Positions 1 to 4,001 of a stretch of DNA of 5,068 nt are shown here, in pieces (the stretch's first letter is position 1; each line of letters starts with the position of its first letter). Location of the stretch: contig DOHL01000083.1 in NCBI GenBank assembly GCA_003535305.1, positions 1 to 5,068 of the forward strand, in the 5' to 3' direction. The notes under the pieces were generated by a model, which did not search any database, was not told where the DNA came from, and was given only the letters and a program-made list of their open reading frames with translations. A program made the translations under genes and the position numbers. Source of the DNA: Candidatus Acetothermia bacterium (GTDB taxonomy: Bacteria > Bipolaricaulota > Bipolaricaulia > UBA7950).

Positions 1-70
1 TGCCTGTAAGCGTCTGTTCTACTTTTTCAAGATCTTTTTTCGTTGCCAATTCATCCCGCTGCTGTTCCAC
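1..70 (-). CDS. Partial CDS, N-terminus of an unknown charged, probably coiled-coil protein
   Basis: The minus-strand frame is open from a GTG at 70-68 to the window edge, giving about 23 residues that begin MEQQRDELATKKDLEKVEQ. The peptide is rich in Glu, Lys, Gln and Leu, as in a coiled coil or other long helix; I do not recognise the family. I chose the GTG because GAGGAG (77-82) lies 6 bases upstream of it. An in-frame ATG at 88-86 would add MREEKT but has no ribosome binding site. A good promoter lies about 100 bases upstream at 179-207. What is seen is a promoter, ribosome binding site, start codon and open frame in the right order. That this is a real gene is inferred, because the fragment is too short to prove it. 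Confidence 0.42.
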   Translation of the reverse strand, partial: MEQQRDELATKKDLEKVEQTLTG

Positions 71-76
71 TGTCTT

Positions 77-82
77 CTCCTC
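77..82 (-). promoter_or_regulatory. Ribosome binding site that selects the GTG start at 70
   Basis: The minus strand reads GAGGAG followed by AAGACA and then GTG, a 6-base spacing. The alternative ATG at 88 lies upstream of this site and has only AT/AC-rich sequence before it, so this motif favours the GTG start. Confidence 0.4.
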
Positions 83-178
83 ACGCATAACAGTTTGCGT
101 TTTGTTGGAACCATACCTGCCCGTCCCGTTAGCATGACAGATACATATTGCTTAAGCCATTCCGCGTAACTGTTTTAA

Positions 179-207
179 GTTATAACTATTGCTGGCAGAT
201 ATATCAA
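179..207 (-). promoter_or_regulatory. Predicted sigma-70-type promoter, leftward
   Basis: On the minus strand TTGATA (202-207) matches the -35 consensus at 5 of 6 positions. It is followed by a 17-base spacer and TATAAC (179-184), also 5 of 6 to TATAAT. Transcription would start near 172 and run left, giving an untranslated leader of about 100 bases before the GTG at 70. The leader includes an 8-base palindrome GCTTAAGC (150-157), but I see no recognisable riboswitch. Confidence 0.55.
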
Positions 208-572
208 CTTTCAGTTAGTGAGAAAGAGTGAAGGGTGAACCGCAGGAAACAGCCCATTGAGCCCACTGACTCTTACTTTTCTGTTTTCTTATTCGGCCTG
301 TATACTTGGCGGCAGATTTCGATTTTATTCAACTCGGTGATCAGCGGGTAACACAAGTTGGAACTGATGCGCTGGTCAGTACTGGTTTCTTGAGTTGGAA
401 CAGGTTGTCAGGTTCACAGTTCACGGTTGGGAAGCTCTGTATTCTTCATGTTTTCTGAGATAGTTGATGAACCCACGAACCACAGCACGTTCCACCTATA
501 TTGTCGGGTTTGCGATGGGTCACTTTATCTTCAAAACACCTAATCTTCGTTAACTTAACCATGAACCGCCTG

Positions 573-598
573 CCTGTGCGTGACCGCACGCAGACAGG
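573..598. repeat. Imperfect hairpin
   Basis: CCTG then TGCGTG (573-582) pairs with CACGCA (587-592) and CAGG (595-598), leaving a 4-base ACCG loop and a two-base GA bulge. No T-run follows on either strand, so it does not look like an intrinsic terminator. Confidence 0.45.
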
Positions 599-628
599 TG
601 AACCCTTGAACTTTGAACCCCTGGGCCC

Positions 629-653
629 GCCCTGCATAGTGATTGTGCAGGGC
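629..653. repeat. Perfect 8-bp hairpin
   Basis: GCCCTGCA (629-636) and TGCAGGGC (646-653) are exact reverse complements around a 9-base loop. There is no adjoining T-run in either direction. It lies inside the larger inverted-repeat block at 568-671. Confidence 0.5.
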
Positions 654-701
654 CTGCGGCCGGGGGCAGGCCTGAGTAGTTACTCGTAGTTAAATAATTA
701 C

Positions 702-746
702 AAAAAAACTCCCTATTGATCAATTTTTGCTGATCAACAGGGAGTT
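702..746 (-). terminator. Rho-independent terminator of the groESL operon
   Basis: The 16-base arms at 731-746 and 707-722 enclose an 8-base loop. In the leftward RNA every position pairs, with one G-U wobble. The T-run at 708-702 follows immediately on the minus strand, overlapping the foot of the stem. The stem begins 15 bases after the groEL stop codon. In the rightward direction the wobble becomes an A-C mismatch and no T-run follows, so the terminator works only for leftward transcription. Confidence 0.93.
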
Positions 747-761
747 ATGGTTAGTCTTGTT

Positions 762-2378
762 TTAGTAAGGCGGCATTTGCGGCGGCGTTTGCGGCGGCGT
801 TTCTTCTTTCTCTTTTATTTCTGTCACCAATACATCGGTGGTTAGAAGCATTCCTGCAATAGAGACCGCGTTTTGCAGTGCTGAACGCGTTACCTTCATT
901 GGATCGATGATCCCGGCTTCCACCATATTGCGGTACGTGGACGATATAACATCGAATCCGACTTCAGGTTGCTCGTCCCTGATCCGTGCGACAACTACTG
1001 CCCCTTCTTTACCGGCATTATCGGCTATTTGATGAGTTGGAGCCTCCAATGCCTTTTTCATGATTCGCAGGCTTATCTTTTCGTCGTCTTTCAGCTCAAG
1101 AGAATCGAGGCTCTTAGCGGCATTGATCAGCGCTACTCCACCGCCGGCGAGAATTCCTTCATCAACAGCAGCTTTTGTTGCTTCCAAAGCATCTTCCATC
1201 CGATGCTTCTTCTCTTTAAGTTCGGTTTCAGTGGATGCGCCGACTTTGATAACGGCAACTCCGCCGGCGAGCTTTGCTTTACGCTCTTCCAGCTTTTCTC
1301 GGTCGTAATCAGAGTCAGTCGTTTCAATCTGAGTGTTGATCTGTTCGATACGCCCTTTGATGGCTTCAGAAGAGCCTTTGCCACCGATAATAGTAGTATT
1401 ATCGCTGTTGATTCTAATCCGCTCGGCACGGCCCAGCATGTCGAGCGTCGTTGATTTGATCTCCATGCCCGCATCTTCCGCAATGACTTTTGCGCCAGTG
1501 AGCACAGCGATATCTTCCAACATCGCTTTCCTGCGATCGCCGAATCCGGGAGCTTTGACAGCACAACTGGTAAGCGTTCCTTTCAGCTTGTTGATTACCA
1601 GCGTGGTCAGTGCTTCACCGCTCACATCGTTGGCGATAATCATCAGGGGTTTACCGGATTGAGCTATCTTCTCAAGCAACGGGACGAGGTCTGCGGCATT
1701 CTTCAACTCCCGGTCGGTGACCAGAATAAAGGGTTCCGTAAGGTCGACCTCCATCTTCTTGGGGTCAGTAACAAAGTAAGGAGAGATATATTCGCGGTCA
1801 AATTGCATTCCCTCGACCATATCGTAGTAAGTATCGATTGTATCCGAGTCTTCGACCGTGATAACCCCGTCGTCTCCAACTGCTTCCATCGCATCGGCGA
1901 TGATTTTGCCGATCGATTCATCGTTGGCTGATATCGTTGCGACCTGAGCTGTCTGTTCTTTAGTCTTTAGCACGTGACTATTCTTCCGCAGCTCTTCAAC
2001 GACAGCCTCTGAGGCTTTTTCCAATCCACGCTTGAGCTCCAATGGGTTTGCTCCTGCAGCTAAGTTTTTGAATCCTTCTTCGATCATTGCATGCGCAAGG
2101 ATTGTCGCTGTAGTCGTTCCGTCACCAGCAACATCATTGGTTTGACTGGCCACTTCTTTTACAAGTTGTGCTCCCATATTCTCAAATTCATCTTCATACT
2201 CTTGCTCTTTGGCGATCGTCACACCGTCATTAGTGATATCCGGAGAGCCAAATTTCTTGTCGAGGATGACGTTCCGCCCACGCGGCCCGAGGGTAATTCG
2301 CACTGCATCTGTAAGTTTATCTATTCCTTTCTTCATTTTACGGCGAGCTTCTTCGCCGTAAAGTACTTCTTTTGCCAT
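762..2378 (-). CDS. groEL: Chaperonin GroEL (Hsp60), 538 aa
   Basis: GroEL is the cytosolic 14-subunit ATP-driven folding chamber that works with the GroES lid. The full-length family pattern is present: an equatorial N-terminus with TLGPRGRN (29-36) and NDGVTIAKE (50-58), the ATP site DVAGDGTTT (82-90, Asp86), Asp51, and Asp396 matching the hydrolysis residue in the second equatorial segment. The GEG-like turn AGGGVAL (411-417) is also present. The apical substrate-binding segment includes EYISPYFVTD (196-205). The 538-residue length is near the usual 540-550. The ATG start has AGGAGG (2387-2392) 8 bases upstream, 27 bases after groES. The odd part is the C-terminus: where most bacterial GroELs end in Gly-Gly-Met repeats, this one ends TPPQTPPQMPPY (527-538). 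No truncation or frameshift is visible elsewhere. Expression should follow the two CIRCE-bearing promoters upstream of groES. Confidence 0.98.
   Translation of the reverse strand: MAKEVLYGEEARRKMKKGIDKLTDAVRITLGPRGRNVILDKKFGSPDITNDGVTIAKEQEYEDEFENMGAQLVKEVASQTNDVAGDGTTTATILAHAMIEEGFKNLAAGANPLELKRGLEKASEAVVEELRKNSHVLKTKEQTAQVATISANDESIGKIIADAMEAVGDDGVITVEDSDTIDTYYDMVEGMQFDREYISPYFVTDPKKMEVDLTEPFILVTDRELKNAADLVPLLEKIAQSGKPLMIIANDVSGEALTTLVINKLKGTLTSCAVKAPGFGDRRKAMLEDIAVLTGAKVIAEDAGMEIKSTTLDMLGRAERIRINSDNTTIIGGKGSSEAIKGRIEQINTQIETTDSDYDREKLEERKAKLAGGVAVIKVGASTETELKEKKHRMEDALEATKAAVDEGILAGGGVALINAAKSLDSLELKDDEKISLRIMKKALEAPTHQIADNAGKEGAVVVARIRDEQPEVGFDVISSTYRNMVEAGIIDPMKVTRSALQNAVSIAGMLLTTDVLVTEIKEKEETPPQTPPQMPPY
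777..800 (-). repeat. Two identical 12-bp repeats encoding TPPQ in the GroEL tail
   Basis: The bases 777-788 and 789-800 are identical 12-mers, each encoding Thr-Pro-Pro-Gln in the groEL frame. A partial third unit (768-776) encodes Met-Pro-Pro. This is an in-frame tandem array, so slippage could change the tail length without breaking the reading frame. Confidence 0.8.
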
Positions 2379-2405
2379 TGATATATCCTCCTGTTACTAT
2401 AAACG

Positions 2406-2675
2406 CTATTCGATAACTGCGAGAATGTCATCGTGCTTGACAAGGATGAGTTTTTCTCCTTCAAGCTCCATCTCAGTGCCGGCAAAGCTGGAAACTATTA
2501 TTTCATCTCCTTCTTTGACAGTGATCTTTTCATCGTCTCCTATTGCTCGCACCCTGGCACGGACTATTTTGTCGTCCTTGACGCTCTCTGGTAACACGAT
2601 GCCACCAGCAGTTTTCTTCTCTGTTTCTTCGACCTTCATGGCCAGAACTCGCTTTCCTAATGGCCTTATTTTCAT
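2406..2675 (-). CDS. groES: Co-chaperonin GroES (Hsp10), 89 aa, short form
   Basis: GroES is the heptameric lid of the GroEL chamber. The N-terminus MKIRPLGKRVLAMK is typical. The mobile loop follows (about 16-32), with ETEKKTAGGIVLPE containing the hydrophobic I26-V27-L28 triplet that docks on GroEL. The end KHDDILAVIE is the standard C-terminal strand. I chose the ATG at 2675 because AAAGGAGGTG sits just upstream. The longer frame reaching 2708 would start inside the CIRCE operator and translate through the ribosome binding site. At 89 residues it is shorter than the usual 94-97. The gap falls in the segment that normally forms the roof beta-hairpin, where only GDDEKITVKEGDEI (46-59) remains. 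groEL follows after 27 bases in the same operon. Confidence 0.96.
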   Translation of the reverse strand: MKIRPLGKRVLAMKVEETEKKTAGGIVLPESVKDDKIVRARVRAIGDDEKITVKEGDEIIVSSFAGTEMELEGEKLILVKHDDILAVIE

Positions 2676-2680
2676 TTGGC

Positions 2681-2690
2681 CACCTCCTTT
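2681..2690 (-). promoter_or_regulatory. Strong groES ribosome binding site
   Basis: The minus strand reads AAAGGAGGTG, then GCCAA and ATG. This is nearly the full complement of the 16S rRNA 3' end at ideal spacing. It fixes the groES start at 2675 and rules out the longer reading frame. Confidence 0.9.
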
Positions 2691-2701
2691 TGTTGTTAAA
2701 A

Positions 2702-2728
2702 TTAGCACTCTCGTGCATTGTTTGCTAA
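2702..2728 (-). promoter_or_regulatory. CIRCE-type HrcA operator, copy 1 (groES-proximal)
   Basis: The plus strand reads TTAGCACTC, 9 bases, then GTTTGCTAA. The CIRCE consensus is TTAGCACTC-N9-GAGTGCTAA, so one half is perfect and the other matches at 7 of 9, with exact spacing. It lies just downstream of the predicted start of promoter P1. By analogy to known CIRCE sites it should bind the HrcA repressor; no hrcA gene is in the window. Confidence 0.9.
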
Positions 2729-2738
2729 AAGTATATCT

Positions 2739-2767
2739 ATCCTATCTCATAGTTCAAGCTTTGTCAA
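2739..2767 (-). promoter_or_regulatory. groESL promoter P1
   Basis: On the minus strand a perfect -35 TTGACA (2762-2767), a 17-base spacer, and TAGGAT (2739-2744), 4 of 6 to TATAAT. The predicted start is near 2732, placing CIRCE copy 1 in the first bases of the transcript and about 55 bases ahead of the groES start codon. Confidence 0.85.
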
Positions 2768-2790
2768 GTAAAAGCTCGTTTTGGGGTGAC

Positions 2791-2817
2791 TTAGCACTCT
2801 CACGCATTGTTTGCTAA
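2791..2817 (-). promoter_or_regulatory. CIRCE-type HrcA operator, copy 2 (distal)
   Basis: TTAGCACTC, 9 bases, GTTTGCTAA: the same half-sites as copy 1, including the same two departures from consensus. The 9-base spacer differs from copy 1 at two positions. It sits just downstream of promoter P2, and a transcript from P2 would run through both operators. Confidence 0.88.
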
Positions 2818-2827
2818 AAGCACATCT

Positions 2828-2856
2828 ATCCTATCTCATAGTGCGAGCTTTGTCAA
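2828..2856 (-). promoter_or_regulatory. groESL promoter P2
   Basis: The minus strand has TTGACA (2851-2856), a 17-base spacer and TAGGAT (2828-2833), hexamers identical to P1. The predicted start is near 2821. Both promoters look competent, so the operon probably has two start points 89 bases apart. Confidence 0.8.
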
Positions 2857-2933
2857 GTAAAAGATCGCTTTTGGATGATATTGAAATTGCAGGTCGACCG
2901 ATTCTCTGCTTGCATGAAGGTAGGGGTGCTGTG

Positions 2934-2975
2934 ATGGCCAAATTCCTCAAGAAGCGTGCTGGATCAGTCAAATAA
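2934..2975 (+). other. 13-codon open frame with a ribosome-binding-like leader, possible gene remnant
   Basis: The plus strand has ATG at 2934 and TAA at 2973-2975, encoding MAKFLKKRAGSVK. A purine-rich stretch AAGGTAGGGGTG lies just upstream of the start. The frame overlaps the last 12 bases of pfkA in the opposite direction. The basic start looks like the N-terminus of a real protein (from memory, some CorA magnesium transporters begin similarly), but 13 residues cannot establish this. It may be a truncated gene start, a small peptide or chance. Confidence 0.15.
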
Positions 2976-4001
2976 CGCAGAGAGTTCGATCAGCTTGTCA
3001 TCGATTACCTGAGGCGAGGCAGCAAGGACATCGGCCAGTTCGACCGGCACGATATCGCTGCCTTGTAACGCGGCCATCTTATCGAACAGACCATCACCGG
3101 CAAATTCGACTGCCGCCACTCCGAAACGGGTGGCAAGGATCCGGTCGAAGGGATCGGAAATTCCGCCCCGCTGTAGATAAGCCAATGTCGTTACCCGGGC
3201 AGGAAGATCGAGGAATTTATTCAGCTCGCGCCCTAAAGAATCACCGATTCCTCCCAGTTTGACATGGCCGAATGCATCGACCTCTTTCTCTTGCACCACC
3301 TGGCCGGCAAGCTCTTTTGGGCTGGCTCCCTCAGAGATAACGATGATACTAAAGTGTTTTCCGCGCCGTTTCCGCTCGTTGACCTGGTGGTATACTGCGC
3401 TGACGGAGAAGGGGGTCTCCGGAATCAGAATGACATCTGCGCCCCCAGCCAGCCCGCCCAGCAATCCCAACCAGCCACTATTACGACCCATTACTTCGAG
3501 AATCAATACACGGTGATGGGAATAAGCAGTGGTATGGAGCTTGTCCAGCGCGTCAGTGATCGTGGCCAATGCCGAAGAGAAGCCGATCGAGTAATCGGTC
3601 AATGCCAGATCGTTATCGATCGTTTGAGGAATCCCGATTGCTTTTATATTATACCCAGCCAAGCGGTGAGCTACGCCGAGTGTATCATCACCGCCGATAG
3701 CGATCAGAACGTCGATCTTATCGCTGCGAAGATTGGAGATAATCTTCTGCGGCCCCCCGTCAATTTTAAATGGATTGGTGCGCGAGCTGCCTAAGATCGT
3801 TCCACCGATCGGGAGTATTCCCGAAGTGCTTTCGCGGTCTAATACCCGCGTTCGTTTCTCCAACGGACCGCCCCAGCCGCCTAAGTAACCGATCACCTCG
3901 ATCTTTTCTTTCCACGCCCGCCGTACCACAGCACGGATTGCGGCGTTGATCCCCGGTGAATCACCGCCACCGGTCAGCAACCCAATTCTCTTTATTTTCA
4001 T
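2964..4001 (-). CDS. pfkA: 6-phosphofructokinase, probably pyrophosphate-type or mixed-group, 345 aa
   Basis: This cytosolic enzyme phosphorylates fructose 6-phosphate to fructose 1,6-bisphosphate. PFK family motifs appear in order: the glycine-rich phosphate loop TGGGDSPGIN (10-19), GGDDT (103-107), the catalytic TIDND (127-131, base Asp129), MGR (171-173), SEG (223-225), and QRGG (277-280) with DRILATR (286-292). Arg164, Arg269 and Arg278 match substrate-binding arginines. ATP enzymes have Gly at the E. coli 104 position; here Asp106, as in pyrophosphate-dependent enzymes. The second diagnostic position (E. coli 124, Gly for ATP, Lys for pyrophosphate) is Gln126. The usual His249 is Tyr275. 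If the donor is pyrophosphate the reaction is reversible and the enzyme could also serve gluconeogenesis. The ATG overlaps the fba stop (ATGA), with AGGAGG (4008-4013) 6 bases upstream. Family assignment is firm; donor specificity is inferred. Confidence 0.95.
   Translation of the reverse strand: MKIKRIGLLTGGGDSPGINAAIRAVVRRAWKEKIEVIGYLGGWGGPLEKRTRVLDRESTSGILPIGGTILGSSRTNPFKIDGGPQKIISNLRSDKIDVLIAIGGDDTLGVAHRLAGYNIKAIGIPQTIDNDLALTDYSIGFSSALATITDALDKLHTTAYSHHRVLILEVMGRNSGWLGLLGGLAGGADVILIPETPFSVSAVYHQVNERKRRGKHFSIIVISEGASPKELAGQVVQEKEVDAFGHVKLGGIGDSLGRELNKFLDLPARVTTLAYLQRGGISDPFDRILATRFGVAAVEFAGDGLFDKMAALQGSDIVPVELADVLAASPQVIDDKLIELSALFD

Larger units (their letters stand above)
568..671. repeat. 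GC-rich inverted-repeat element with 7-bp closing arms
   Basis: GCCTGCC (568-574) and GGCAGGC (665-671) are perfect 7-base inverted repeats. They enclose a hairpin at 573-598 and another at 629-653. GGCCTGC (651-657) can instead pair with GCAGGCC (666-672), so several folds compete. The block is clearly richer in G and C than the flanking intergenic DNA. It could be a dispersed palindromic (REP-like) element or a remnant of one. Nothing here shows mobility or function. Confidence 0.4.
208..701. other. Non-coding intergenic stretch with scattered short repeats
   Basis: No convincing gene is present. The open frames at 446-637 (minus) and 501-689 (plus) lack ribosome binding sites, have no recognisable composition, and overlap inverted repeats. 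The stretch contains a direct repeat AGTTGGAAC (356-364 and 393-401). It also has repeated GAACC/GGTTC words at 236-241, 411-416, 419-423, 468-473, 477-481, 562-567, 599-604 and 614-619. A GC-rich inverted-repeat cluster lies at 568-671. No tRNA-like T-arm, CRISPR spacing or transposase fragment was seen. It separates the groEL terminator from the promoter of the next leftward gene. Confidence 0.6.
2702..2879 (-). repeat. 89-bp tandem duplication of the groE promoter-operator
   Basis: Copy 1 (2702-2790) and copy 2 (2791-2879) align without gaps at an offset of 89 bases, with 11 differences (about 88% identity). Each copy holds one CIRCE-type inverted repeat and one complete -35/-10 promoter in the same order. 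All 11 differences lie outside the operator half-sites and the promoter hexamers. Confidence 0.92.

Noticed and set aside
405..485. tRNA-like GGTTC words as a T-arm
   Set aside because: No matching stem, anticodon arm or acceptor pairing could be placed on either strand.
446..689. Short open frames of about 60 codons in the intergenic region
   Set aside because: They have no ribosome binding sites and overlap inverted repeats. One on each strand over the same DNA is expected by chance.
702..746. Bidirectional terminator
   Set aside because: Rightward RNA has an A-C mismatch in the stem and no T-run directly after it, and no rightward gene ends here.
765..803. GroEL tail as an inverted GGM-coding segment, since the plus strand reads Gly-Gly codons here
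   Set aside because: The complement of Pro-Pro codons in a GC-rich repeat gives Gly-Gly codons automatically. The groEL frame is continuous with a natural stop, so an inversion is not needed.
969..1454. 161-codon plus-strand open frame inside groEL
   Set aside because: It is antisense to a strongly conserved groEL segment, has no ribosome binding site and no recognisable domain.
1533..1540. HIP1-like GCGATCGC octamer hinting at a cyanobacterium
   Set aside because: Only a single copy was noticed in the window; HIP1 genomes carry it far more often.
1133..1564. 143-codon minus-strand open frame in another frame of groEL
   Set aside because: It is an out-of-frame shadow of groEL. The groEL frame is intact across the region, so there is no frameshift.
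2676..2708. Longer GroES with 11 extra N-terminal residues starting at 2708
   Set aside because: It would start inside the CIRCE operator and translate through the AAAGGAGGTG site. The family N-terminus MKIRP begins at 2675 right after that site.
2425..2817. 130-codon plus-strand open frame opposite groES and its promoters
   Set aside because: It covers the antisense of groES plus the CIRCE/promoter region; it is a coding shadow.
3264..3794. 176-codon plus-strand open frame opposite pfkA
   Set aside because: It is antisense to conserved PFK motifs, with no start signal and no protein-like pattern.
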